Part shown: one piece after another, positions 1-6,737 of the stretch
Layout: each line of letters opens with the position of its first letter
Numbering within the stretch: position 1 is the stretch's first letter
Origin: an uncultured Bacilli bacterium
GTDB lineage: Bacteria; Bacillota_I; Bacilli_A; RF39; UBA660
DNA length: 21,884 nucleotides
Direction of reading: 5' to 3'
NCBI GenBank assembly: GCA_934086145.1
Contig: CAKOHV010000027.1
Span: forward strand, 1 to 21,884
Position numbers and translations under genes: made by a program
Notes under the pieces: model-generated
Databases searched by the model: none
What the model saw: only the letters and a program-made list of their open reading frames with translations
What the model was told of the DNA's origin: nothing

Positions 1-1614
1 GAGGTTGTTGAAGATACTGATGATATTATAAATGCTTCTAATACGTTACTAGAAATTGTTGGTAATATCTTAGATATCAATAAGATTGAAGCAGATAAGA
101 TGGAAATTACCGAAAATCCGTATAATTTTAAAGAAGAAATAACGAATATGTGCAAGGTTACAGCTACTCGTATTGGGGAAAAACATATTGATTTTAAGTT
201 AGATATTGCTGATGATGTACCTTATGAATTAATTGGTGATAAGGTTCATGTTAAAGGAATTATTAATAATTTACTTTCTAATTCGATAAAGTATACGGAA
301 GAAGGTCAAGTTAATTTAACTATTAAATGTATTAATGATTATGATAAAAATATTTCTAATTTAATTATTACTTGTCAAGATACGGGACGTGGAATTAAAG
401 CTGAGTATATCAATAAGTTATTTACGAAATTTGAAAGATTAGATATTGAAAAGAATACGACAACTGAAGGAACCGGTTTAGGCCTAGCGATTACGAAAGC
501 TTTAATTGAAATGATGGGTGGTAAAATAAATGTTCAAAGTCAATTTGGTCATGGTTCTATCTTTATGGTACAAATTCCGCAAAAGATAGGTAAAATATTA
601 CCGCCAATGACCGAAAAAGAATTAATGGATACAGCGAAAGACTTATATAAAAAGCAACGAGAAGAGATTGAATTGCCTAAGAAAAGTTTTACTAAGGTAT
701 CTTATAGTGGCAAGAAAATCTTAATTGTTGATGACAATATGTTAAATATTAAAGTTGGTCGTCGAGCTTTAAAAGATTTTAATTTTATTATTGATGAGTG
801 TTATGATGGGCAACAATGTTTAGATAAAATAAAAGCTGGCAATCATTATGATTTAATTTTAATGGATATTATGATGCCTAATATGAGTGGAGAAACAGCA
901 TTAGCTAAATTAAAAGAAATGAATGATTTTCAAACACCAGTTATAGCTTTAACAGCTGATGCGGTAGCAGGAGCCAAGAATCGTTATATTAATGAAGGTT
1001 TTATTGATTATATTGCTAAGCCTTTCTCTCGTGAACAAATTCAAGAAAAGTTAGATGTGATCTTTGCTCAGCAAGCTACGGGTGAAGTAAAAGATGATTT
1101 AAGTAAGCAAGAGCAAGTTGATATCAAAGAAGATGGAGTAGAACAGGAAGAACCAGTTAAAAAAGTCCCAATTGATTGGAGTAAAGTTCCAGCTTATACG
1201 TTTGATACGGGTTTAATTGAACTTCCTAAGACGAATGAGAACAGTCAGCCAGAAGTAAAAATTGATGAAACTTATTTAACACATAATGGAATTGATTATG
1301 AAAAAGGGCTAGAAACATTTGGGGACCTTGAAACCTATAATGAAATGTTAGCGGAATGGTTTAAAGAATGTCAGCACAAGTTTAAAGAGATGAAAGAGTG
1401 CAAAGAAAAGAATGATTTAGCAAGCTATGCTATAGCCGTGCACTCTTTAAAGAGTGATGCTAAGTATTTTGGTTTTACGAAGTTAGCGGAGCTAGCTTAT
1501 GAACATGAAATGAAAGCGAAAGCACAGAATAGCGATTATGTTAATGATAATTTTGCTGAATTAGAGAAAGAATTCTTTAGAATAACAGTTGTTATCGAAA
1601 AATATTTAAAGTAA
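1..1614 (+). CDS. Hybrid sensor histidine kinase with receiver and Hpt domains (5' partial)
   Basis: The frame is open from base 1, so the N-terminal sensor and the phosphorylated H-box lie outside the window; 537 codons are visible. Residues 1-35 look like the second helix of the HisKA dimerisation domain. An HATPase_c domain follows, with an N box (NNLLSNSIKY, about 88), the DTGRG box (about 127) and GTGLGLA (about 157). A receiver domain starts at KILIVDDN (about 240), with acceptor Asp in LMDIMMP (codon 865-867, residue 289) and the KPF lysine near 340. After an acidic linker, an Hpt domain carries the phosphorylatable His in AVHSLKSDAKYFG (codon 1441-1443, residue 481). Such proteins relay phosphate His-Asp-His to a separate output regulator, which is not visible here. 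An ATG at 100 is internal and not the real start. The signal sensed is unknown. Confidence 0.93.
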   Translation, partial: EVVEDTDDIINASNTLLEIVGNILDINKIEADKMEITENPYNFKEEITNMCKVTATRIGEKHIDFKLDIADDVPYELIGDKVHVKGIINNLLSNSIKYTEEGQVNLTIKCINDYDKNISNLIITCQDTGRGIKAEYINKLFTKFERLDIEKNTTTEGTGLGLAITKALIEMMGGKINVQSQFGHGSIFMVQIPQKIGKILPPMTEKELMDTAKDLYKKQREEIELPKKSFTKVSYSGKKILIVDDNMLNIKVGRRALKDFNFIIDECYDGQQCLDKIKAGNHYDLILMDIMMPNMSGETALAKLKEMNDFQTPVIALTADAVAGAKNRYINEGFIDYIAKPFSREQIQEKLDVIFAQQATGEVKDDLSKQEQVDIKEDGVEQEEPVKKVPIDWSKVPAYTFDTGLIELPKTNENSQPEVKIDETYLTHNGIDYEKGLETFGDLETYNEMLAEWFKECQHKFKEMKECKEKNDLASYAIAVHSLKSDAKYFGFTKLAELAYEHEMKAKAQNSDYVNDNFAELEKEFFRITVVIEKYLK

Positions 1615-1642
1615 TCTAGGAGTTAAGTCTTCTAGATTTTTT
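1613..1642 (+). terminator. Intrinsic terminator after the sensor kinase
   Basis: A 10-bp stem (1613-1622 with 1629-1638; one G-U pair) has a 6-nt loop and runs into six T. The left arm overlaps the stop codon of the kinase gene. Confidence 0.85.
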
Positions 1643-1674
1643 CGGGAGATTGCCATAAACATGCGGAATTTCAT

Positions 1675-1703
1675 TTGACTTTCTACTATTCCTTTGCTAT
1701 AAT
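1675..1703 (+). promoter_or_regulatory. Promoter of the rplU-prp-rpmA operon
   Basis: TTGACT (1675-1680), a 17-nt spacer and a perfect TATAAT (1698-1703) preceded by TGC, an extended -10. This is the best sigma-A-type promoter in the window, as expected for ribosomal protein genes. Confidence 0.9.
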
Positions 1704-1708
1704 CTTAG

Positions 1709-1800
1709 TTGTTTTGAAGGATGAGCTTTCAAACACCGCACCAAAAAGGTTTAAGTGTGTTACTACCACCTTTAGGGCGAGTCTTAAATTTTATAGGAGG
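1709..1800 (+). promoter_or_regulatory. L21 leader-like structured 5' UTR
   Basis: About 95 nt of untranslated RNA separate the predicted start site from the rplU ribosome binding site. It holds a hairpin (1713-1720 with 1726-1733, loop ATGAG) and a second complementary pair, AAAGGT 1745-1750 with ACCTTT 1768-1773. Position and appearance match the L21 leader family known upstream of rplU in low-GC Gram-positives, which probably mediates autogenous control. The family assignment is from memory; a covariance search would confirm it. The ATG at 1721 inside the leader is not used as a start. Confidence 0.65.
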
Positions 1801-1807
1801 TATGAAG

Positions 1808-2107
1808 ATGAAAGCTATATTTGTTACTGGCGGAAAACAATATTATGTTTCTGAAGGCGAAACTATTTATGTAGAAAAACTAGATGCTGAAGTTGGTACT
1901 GAAGTTACTTTTGATCAAGTATTATACGTTGATGGTGTAGCTGGAACACCAGTTGTTGACGGTGCAAAAGTTGTTTGTTCTGTTGAAAAACAAGGAAAAC
2001 AAAAGAAAGTTGTTGTTTTCAAATACAGACCTAAGAAGAAATTCCGTAAGAAACAAGGTCATAGACAACCATATACTAAGTTAACTGTTAAGAAAATTGT
2101 TAAATAA
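1808..2107 (+). CDS. rplU: 50S ribosomal protein L21
   Basis: A 99-residue protein starting MKAIFVTGGKQYYVSEG, the signature L21 N-terminus, with the basic C-terminal stretch PKKKFRKKQGHRQPYTKL that binds 23S rRNA. Usual L21 length is about 102. The start is ATG 1808 because AGGAGG (1795-1800) lies 7 nt upstream; ATG 1802 is too close, and an in-frame ATG at 1721 would add residues that no L21 has. It is the first gene of the rplU-prp-rpmA operon; prp begins 2 nt after the stop. Confidence 0.97.
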   Translation: MKAIFVTGGKQYYVSEGETIYVEKLDAEVGTEVTFDQVLYVDGVAGTPVVDGAKVVCSVEKQGKQKKVVVFKYRPKKKFRKKQGHRQPYTKLTVKKIVK

Positions 2108-2109
2108 TT

Positions 2110-2418
2110 ATGATTAAAGTTAATGTCAAAAAAAGTAATGGCAAAATTTATGAAATTGTAATAAAGGGTCATGCTAATTACGATGTTAATGGCAAAGATA
2201 TAGTTTGTGCAGCAGTAAGTAGTATTGCCATAACAACAATCAATGCTATTTCGTGTTTAGATGAATCAATTGATTACGAGGAGAAAGCTGGTTTATTGAA
2301 AATCAGAACTTTAAAGGATACATTAGTAAATCAAAAACTTTTTGACAATATGCTAATTATGTTCGATGAATTAAAAGAACAATATCCGAAAAATATTGAG
2401 ATTAGAAATGAGGATTAA
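2110..2418 (+). CDS. prp: Prp ribosomal-processing cysteine protease (YsxB family)
   Basis: A 102-residue protein of the YsxB/Prp family. The catalytic pair is visible as GHA (His21) and DIVCAAVS (Cys33). In Firmicutes such as Staphylococcus aureus, Prp removes the N-terminal extension of ribosomal protein L27, which is essential for ribosome assembly. It lies between rplU and rpmA, the conserved position, and its substrate is the next gene. The start is 2 nt after the rplU stop with no recognisable Shine-Dalgarno sequence, so translation probably depends on coupling to rplU. The end of prp carries the ribosome binding site for rpmA. Confidence 0.93.
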   Translation: MIKVNVKKSNGKIYEIVIKGHANYDVNGKDIVCAAVSSIAITTINAISCLDESIDYEEKAGLLKIRTLKDTLVNQKLFDNMLIMFDELKEQYPKNIEIRNED

Positions 2419-2422
2419 GAAT

Positions 2423-2707
2423 ATGCAAAGATTAAGTTTAAATATCCAATTATTCGCTCACGTTAAAGCTCAAGGTTCTACTCAAAACGGTCGTGATTCA
2501 ATAGGTCGTAGATTAGGTGCTAAAGCTGCTGATGGACAAGTAGTATCAGCAGGAAGCATTCTATACCGTCAAAGAGGAACTAAGATTTATCCAGGTGAAA
2601 ATGTTGGAATGGGTAAAGATCATACTCTATTTGCTAAAATTTCTGGAGTTGTAAAATTCGAGAGATATGGTAAAGACAAGAAAAAAGTAAGCGTATACGA
2701 AGCTTAA
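2423..2707 (+). CDS. rpmA: 50S ribosomal protein L27 with Prp-cleavable N-terminal extension
   Basis: A 94-residue L27, the same length as the Bacillus subtilis protein. The N-terminus MQRLSLNIQLFA is the Firmicutes-type leader, equivalent to LNLQFFA; cleavage by Prp after Ala12 would leave a mature protein starting HVKAQGSTQNGRDS. The core motifs GRRLGAK and ILYRQRGTKIYPGENVGMGKDHTLFA are typical; the L27 N-terminal tail reaches the peptidyl transferase centre. ATG 2423 is chosen because GAGGA (2410-2414) gives 8-nt spacing; upstream TTG 2396 and ATG 2408 are poorer and would lengthen the leader. It is the last gene of the operon. Confidence 0.96.
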   Translation: MQRLSLNIQLFAHVKAQGSTQNGRDSIGRRLGAKAADGQVVSAGSILYRQRGTKIYPGENVGMGKDHTLFAKISGVVKFERYGKDKKKVSVYEA

Positions 2708-2711
2708 TGAT

Positions 2712-2736
2712 AAAGGACCTTATAAAGGTCTTTTAT
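2712..2736 (+). terminator. Intrinsic terminator after rpmA
   Basis: AAAGGACC (2712-2719) pairs with GGTCTTTT (2727-2734), with one G-U pair and a 7-nt loop, followed by a T-rich tract. It sits directly in front of the obgE promoter. Confidence 0.8.
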
Positions 2737-2739
2737 TTA

Positions 2740-2748
2740 TGATATAAT
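2740..2748 (+). promoter_or_regulatory. Promoter of obgE (extended -10)
   Basis: TGATATAAT contains an extended -10 (TG, one base, TATAAT 2743-2748). At 17-nt spacing only TTATAA (2720-2725) is available as a weak -35, and it lies in the loop of the preceding terminator. The obgE start codon is 40 nt downstream. Confidence 0.65.
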
Positions 2749-2788
2749 ATTTTAAGAAATTTAGGGGTTACTGAAAGAAGGAATTTAT

Positions 2789-4066
2789 ATGTTTGTAGAT
2801 GAAGTGAAAATAGAACTTATTGCTGGTAAAGGTGGAGACGGTTGTACTTCATTTAGAAGAGAAAAGTTTGTTCCATTAGGTGGACCAAATGGTGGTAATG
2901 GCGGCAAAGGTGCTGATATAATTTTTGAAACCGAAAAAGGTTTAAAGACACTTGTTGATTTAAAATACAAAAAAATAATAAAAGGTGACAAAGGTGTTAA
3001 TGGTAAAGGAAGTAATCGTCATGGAGCTAATGCCCCAGCAGTTATTGTTAAAGTACCAATGGGGACGACTTTAATTGATGATGCAACTGGTTTAGTTATT
3101 TGTGACTTAGTTAAAGAAGGAGACTCTTTTGTGGTTTGTCATGGAGGACGTGGTGGTCGTGGCAATAAAGCCTTTGCTACGCAACAAGATCCAGCCCCAA
3201 AAATGAGTGAATATGGGGAACCAGGGGAAGAACGTATTGTTAAATGTGAATTGAAAGTTTTAGCGGATGTTGGTTTAATTGGAATGCCAAGTGTTGGGAA
3301 AAGTACTTTGTTATCTTTAATTAGCAATGCTAGTCCGAAAATAGCAGCTTATCATTTTACAACATTGTCACCTAATTTAGGAGTGGTCAAGTTACAAGAT
3401 GGTCGTAACTTTGTAATGGCTGATTTACCTGGACTTATTGAAGGTGCTGCCGAAGGAGCTGGCTTAGGAGAAAAGTTCTTGAAACATGCTATGCGTAACA
3501 AAATTATTGGTCATGTTATTGATATGGGAGCATTTGAAGGACGTGATCCAATAAAGGATTATGAAGCAATTAGAACTGAAATGACAAAATATGATGAAAA
3601 ACTAGCACGTAAGCCGGAACTAGTTATTGCTAATAAAATGGATTTGCCTGATGCGAAAGATAATTTACAAAAATTTCGTCAAAAATATCCAAATTTGGAA
3701 ATTGTCGAGATTAGTGCAATGAATAATCAAGGAATAAATGACTTAATTGCTAAATTAGCTGATATGCTAGATAATGTGATGTTAGAACCATTATACGAAG
3801 AAACAAGCTATGAAAGTCATATTATTTATAAGTTTAAGAATGAAAAACCTTATACAATAACCAAAGATGAAGAAGGTGTTTGGGTTGTTAAAGGAGAAGA
3901 AATTGAAAAGTTATTAATGATGACAAAGTTCCAAGAGGATGAATCAGCGCGTCGTTTTGCTCGTAAGTTAAAGGGAATGGGAATTGATGACGAGTTAGAA
4001 CGTTTAGGGGCTAAACGTGGAGATGATGTTCAAATTCTTGATTATATGTTTACTTTTAAAGAATAA
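2789..4066 (+). CDS. obgE: Obg family GTPase
   Basis: A 425-residue Obg/CgtA GTPase involved in 50S ribosome assembly and stress signalling. The glycine-rich Obg fold occupies about 1-158 (GGKGGDGCTSFRRE, GGPNGGNGGKGAD, GGRGGRGN). The G domain shows G1 GMPSVGKST (about 165), TTLSPNLG, G3 DLPGLIEGA, G4 NKMD and G5 SAM. A C-terminal OCT domain (about 345-425) makes the protein full length. ATG 2789 has AAGGA 7-8 nt upstream. Obg downstream of rpmA is the usual Firmicutes order; here it has its own promoter behind a terminator. Confidence 0.97.
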   Translation: MFVDEVKIELIAGKGGDGCTSFRREKFVPLGGPNGGNGGKGADIIFETEKGLKTLVDLKYKKIIKGDKGVNGKGSNRHGANAPAVIVKVPMGTTLIDDATGLVICDLVKEGDSFVVCHGGRGGRGNKAFATQQDPAPKMSEYGEPGEERIVKCELKVLADVGLIGMPSVGKSTLLSLISNASPKIAAYHFTTLSPNLGVVKLQDGRNFVMADLPGLIEGAAEGAGLGEKFLKHAMRNKIIGHVIDMGAFEGRDPIKDYEAIRTEMTKYDEKLARKPELVIANKMDLPDAKDNLQKFRQKYPNLEIVEISAMNNQGINDLIAKLADMLDNVMLEPLYEETSYESHIIYKFKNEKPYTITKDEEGVWVVKGEEIEKLLMMTKFQEDESARRFARKLKGMGIDDELERLGAKRGDDVQILDYMFTFKE

Positions 4067-4083
4067 GCAATTATTCTTTTTTT
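4058..4083 (+). terminator. Intrinsic terminator after obgE
   Basis: AAAGAATAA (4058-4066) pairs perfectly with TTATTCTTT (4071-4079) around a GCAA tetraloop, then runs of T to 4083. The left arm includes the obgE stop codon. Confidence 0.88.
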
Positions 4084-4092
4084 GAGTAAAAA

Positions 4093-4121
4093 TTGGCAAA
4101 AAAGTGTCTTTGTTTTATAAT
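4093..4121 (+). promoter_or_regulatory. Strong promoter upstream of a short leader or small RNA
   Basis: TTGGCA (4093-4098), exactly 17 nt, TATAAT (4116-4121). The predicted start is near 4128. The next terminator-like hairpin is only about 65 nt further on, so this promoter makes either a short RNA or an attenuated leader for the dehydrogenase gene. Confidence 0.7.
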
Positions 4122-4127
4122 AAGTCG

Positions 4128-4220
4128 CGAATAAAGATGGGGCTTTTTTATGCAAGAAGTTTTAAAGGAAAGACTTGAACATTTTAAGAAAAAGTTTGAG
4201 GTAGAACTTTTCTTTTTTTT
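4128..4220 (+). ncRNA. Possible ~90-nt small RNA or attenuator leader ending in a terminator
   Basis: Starts at the predicted start of the 4093-4121 promoter. It ends in a hairpin, AAAAGTT (4190-4196) with AACTTTT (4205-4211), extendable past one mismatch and followed by eight T (4213-4220). A 25-codon reading frame begins at ATG 4150 (MQEVLKERLEHFKKKF at its start) and ends at 4227, past the hairpin; it could be a leader peptide, but its ribosome binding site is poor. No known riboswitch was recognised. Either a small RNA or transcription attenuation of the downstream gene is possible. Confidence 0.35.
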
Positions 4221-4221
4221 A

Positions 4222-4230
4222 TGTTAGAAT
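4222..4230 (+). promoter_or_regulatory. Possible proximal promoter of the FAD dehydrogenase gene
   Basis: TGTTAGAAT is an extended -10 (TAGAAT 4225-4230) right after the terminator-like hairpin. No good -35 is seen at 16-18 nt. It would start a transcript very near the ribosome binding site AGGAGGG at 4236-4242. Confidence 0.4.
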
Positions 4231-4248
4231 TTGTTAGGAGGGTAGAAA

Positions 4249-5646
4249 ATGAAATATGATGTCGTAATTATAGGTGCCGGACCAGCGGGGTTATTTAGTG
4301 CTTATGAATTAATCAATAAAAATAAAGATTTAAAAATCGCTGTTTTAGATAGGGGATTTAGAGTAAAAAAACGTGTTTGTCCGATGAATAAACTGGGAGT
4401 TGCTTGTCAAAATTGTAATCCTTGTGCTATCTTATCAGGATATGGTGGAGCAGGAACATTTAGTGATGGTAAATTGAACTTTATTCCTAAACTTGGCAAG
4501 AGTGATTTAACAAAGTATATGTTAGAATCAGAGGCTTTTAAGTTAATTGATGAAACAGAAGAAATATTTAATAAATTTAATATGGATGCTGAAGTATTCC
4601 CGTCAAATATGACTGAAGCAATGGAAATAAGAAAGAAAGTAGCAGTAGCAGGTGCTAAGTTATTAATTATCAAACAAAAACATTTGGGGAGTGACCATTT
4701 ACCAACTTATATTGATGAGATATGTGATTACTTGGTTAATAATGGTGTTACTTTAATAGATAGAGCTAATGTTATTGATATCAAGACAATAAACGAAGAT
4801 AATCATGAAATAACTTATGAAATACCGGAAAAAAATGAAGTTATTAGTGGGAAGAATGTTATCGTTGCACCAGGACGTACAGGAGCTAAGTGGGTACAGG
4901 AATTAGCTGATAAATATAATATTCCTTATTTGTCACAAAGTATTGAAATTGGGGTTCGTATCGAAGTTAGAAAAGATATTATGGAAGAGATTACTAGTGT
5001 AATATATGATCCAACTATTTTTATTAAAACGAAAACTTATGGTGATGAAATTAGAACATTCTGTACAAATCCTGGTGGCTTTGTAGCTAAAGAAAATTAT
5101 TATGGTTATATCTGTGTTAATGGTCATGCTTTAAAAGAAGTTAAATCAAATAATACAAATTTTGCTTTTATTTCTAAAGTTAATTTAACGGAACCGGTAA
5201 CGAATACGAGGTTATATGGTGAAAGTATCGCCCGAATTGCTAATGTATTAGGTGATGGTAAACCAATTATTCAATCATTACGTGATTTAAAGAATGGTCG
5301 TCGAAGTGATTGGCATCGTATAAATAAAGGTTTTATTGAACCAACATTAAAAGACTGTGTTGCTGGGGACTTAGCTTTAGTATTGCCACATCGTATTATA
5401 ACTAATATTTTAGAAGGCTTAGAAACTCTAGATAAAATAATTCCGGGAGTAAATAATGATGATACTTTATTATATGGTCCGGAAATTAAGTTCTTTAGTA
5501 ACGAGATTGAAACAGATAATAATTTTAAATTAAAAGATGATAATATTTATTTTATAGGTGATGGAGCCGGCAAAGCTGGTAACATAGTTACGGCGGCTGC
5601 TACTGGTTTAGTTGCAGCACGTGATATTTTAGAACGTATTAAGTAA
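4249..5646 (+). CDS. FAD-dependent dehydrogenase, COG2509 type
   Basis: A 465-residue flavoprotein of the uncharacterised COG2509 family. The N-terminal dinucleotide-binding motif is VVIIGAGPAGLFSAYEL. A Cys cluster follows (Cys44, 53, 56, 59, within CPMNKLGVACQNCNPC), then the family hallmark SGYGGAGTFSDGKLNF. Near the C-terminus IYFIGDGAGKAGNIVTAAATG closes the FAD site. The protein is full length and cytosolic, with no signal peptide. The start is fixed by AGGAGGG 6 nt upstream. It is transcribed alone between terminators. The substrate is unknown in the family; geranylgeranyl-reductase-like or HI0933-like flavoproteins are distant relatives. The CxxCxxC spacing could ligate a metal or Fe-S centre, which is inference. 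Confidence 0.85.
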   Translation: MKYDVVIIGAGPAGLFSAYELINKNKDLKIAVLDRGFRVKKRVCPMNKLGVACQNCNPCAILSGYGGAGTFSDGKLNFIPKLGKSDLTKYMLESEAFKLIDETEEIFNKFNMDAEVFPSNMTEAMEIRKKVAVAGAKLLIIKQKHLGSDHLPTYIDEICDYLVNNGVTLIDRANVIDIKTINEDNHEITYEIPEKNEVISGKNVIVAPGRTGAKWVQELADKYNIPYLSQSIEIGVRIEVRKDIMEEITSVIYDPTIFIKTKTYGDEIRTFCTNPGGFVAKENYYGYICVNGHALKEVKSNNTNFAFISKVNLTEPVTNTRLYGESIARIANVLGDGKPIIQSLRDLKNGRRSDWHRINKGFIEPTLKDCVAGDLALVLPHRIITNILEGLETLDKIIPGVNNDDTLLYGPEIKFFSNEIETDNNFKLKDDNIYFIGDGAGKAGNIVTAAATGLVAARDILERIK

Positions 5647-5678
5647 AAAAATAAAGATTAGAAAATTTTTATTAAGGG

Positions 5679-5713
5679 AAGATGATTCTATTATAATGGG
5701 AATCGTCTTTTTT
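5679..5713 (+). terminator. Intrinsic terminator after the FAD dehydrogenase
   Basis: AAGATGATTC (5679-5688) pairs with GAATCGTCTT (5700-5709; one G-U pair) around an 11-nt loop, followed by six T. Confidence 0.85.
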
Positions 5714-5884
5714 CTTGAAAATTGATAGATAAGTTAAAGTAGCAAAAGTTTACAAAAGGATAAGAAGAAAGATGATGAAAAAAATTAGTGGATAAAATAT
5801 ATGAAAATGATGTTCAATAGTGCATTTTAGTTCGAAAAAGATAAGGAATAAAGGAGTTTGTGTTAAAAGATGAAGGTGACATGT

Positions 5885-5906
5885 AAAGGAGAATTGCTTC
5901 TTTTTT
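5885..5906 (+). terminator. Terminator-like hairpin just ahead of the Tad-type promoter
   Basis: AAAGGAG (5885-5891) pairs with CTTCTTT (5897-5903; one G-U pair) around AATTG, with T to 5906. There is no gene directly upstream for it to serve; it may insulate the operon or be the relic of a lost gene. Confidence 0.5.
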
Positions 5907-5907
5907 C

Positions 5908-5936
5908 TTGTTTGTGTACAGAGAAAATGCTATAAT
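5908..5936 (+). promoter_or_regulatory. Promoter of the Tad-type operon
   Basis: TTGTTT (5908-5913), 17 nt, TATAAT (5931-5936) preceded by TGC. GTGTAC (5914-5919) in the spacer and its complement GTACAC (5953-5958) in the 5' UTR bracket the -10, a possible but unproven operator pair. Confidence 0.75.
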
Positions 5937-5972
5937 AATTAATAATAGAATAGTACACGGAAGTGATGAGAT

Positions 5973-6737
5973 ATGAAAATAAAAAAAGGTAAAAGTATGT
6001 GCTTTTTTTCTGCTAAAGGTGGGGTTGGTAAGACCGTTAATATTCTTAATTTAGCAGGAATTTTAGAACAATTAGATAAGAAAGTTTTAATTATCGATTT
6101 TGATTTAGGGACGGGGGGAGTTGCTGCCTCCTTAAATAAACGAATTAAAATGAGTGTTTATGATATGGGGGAAGATATTTTAAATAATCGTTTTACAAAA
6201 GTAAAAGATTATGTTAGTTCATATGATAAAAATATTGATATTTTAGCCTCACCTAAAGATCCAAGAGATGCTAATAAAATGGATGTACGAGTAGTTAATG
6301 ACATTATTAAAAAAGCCGAATTGGAATATGATGTTGTTTTAATAGATACTAATCATACCCTTAGCGATATAAACTTAGTTATTTTACAAACAGTAACTAA
6401 AATACTTTTTTTGACAACAAATGATCCAATTGACTTAAAAAATTTAAAATCTATATTGGCTATTTTTAAAGAATTAGAATTTGATAATTATAAAGTTATG
6501 CTTAATAATAGTCGTGATCCATTTAAATCATATTTTAGTATGTATGATATTAAACATATTTTAAAAAATAATGTCGATTATACTTTGTCAGTTGATTTGT
6601 TCTTGAAAGATATGGAAAAGTATATTATGGATGGTAAAATAATTTCTTTAGATAAAAGATTTAGTCGTGTATGTCCGAAGGATTATCAAACATTCTTGGT
6701 CATTGCAACTGATTTATTAGGAGATGATGAAGAGTGA
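5973..6737 (+). CDS. MinD/ParA-family ATPase, probably CpaE/TadZ-like
   Basis: A 254-residue P-loop ATPase with the deviant Walker A motif SAKGGVGKT (residues 13-21), VLIIDFDLGTGG (about 38-49) and VLIDTNH (about 122-128), followed by LFLTTNDPIDLKN. These features place it in the MinD/ParA/FlhG superfamily. Because the next gene overlaps it and encodes the Tad secretion ATPase, the likely role is CpaE/TadZ-like: positioning the Tad machine at the inner face of the membrane. There is no N-terminal receiver-like domain as in many CpaE proteins. The start ATG 5973 has GGAAG upstream at a slightly long spacing. It is the first gene of a four-gene operon and overlaps the next by 4 nt. Confidence 0.75.
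   Translation: MKIKKGKSMCFFSAKGGVGKTVNILNLAGILEQLDKKVLIIDFDLGTGGVAASLNKRIKMSVYDMGEDILNNRFTKVKDYVSSYDKNIDILASPKDPRDANKMDVRVVNDIIKKAELEYDVVLIDTNHTLSDINLVILQTVTKILFLTTNDPIDLKNLKSILAIFKELEFDNYKVMLNNSRDPFKSYFSMYDIKHILKNNVDYTLSVDLFLKDMEKYIMDGKIISLDKRFSRVCPKDYQTFLVIATDLLGDDEE

Larger units (their letters stand above)
5647..5972 (+). other. Intergenic region before the Tad-type operon
   Basis: The 326 bases hold the dehydrogenase terminator, a second terminator-like hairpin (5885-5906) and the promoter of the next operon. Between 5714 and 5884 I see only AT-rich sequence with frames under 25 codons and no gene, RNA or repeat I can support. Confidence 0.6.

Noticed and set aside
1721..1807. In-frame ATG at 1721 extending L21 by 29 residues
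   Set aside because: It lies inside the structured leader, has no ribosome binding site, and L21 proteins begin at MKAIF; AGGAGG points to ATG 1808.
4150..4227. 25-codon frame as a real small protein
   Set aside because: It overlaps a terminator-like hairpin and its ribosome binding site is weak; kept only as a possible leader peptide in the note on 4128-4220.
5871..5936. 21-codon frame starting at ATG 5871
   Set aside because: It runs through a terminator-like hairpin and the Tad promoter, and the nearest AGGAG is too far upstream.
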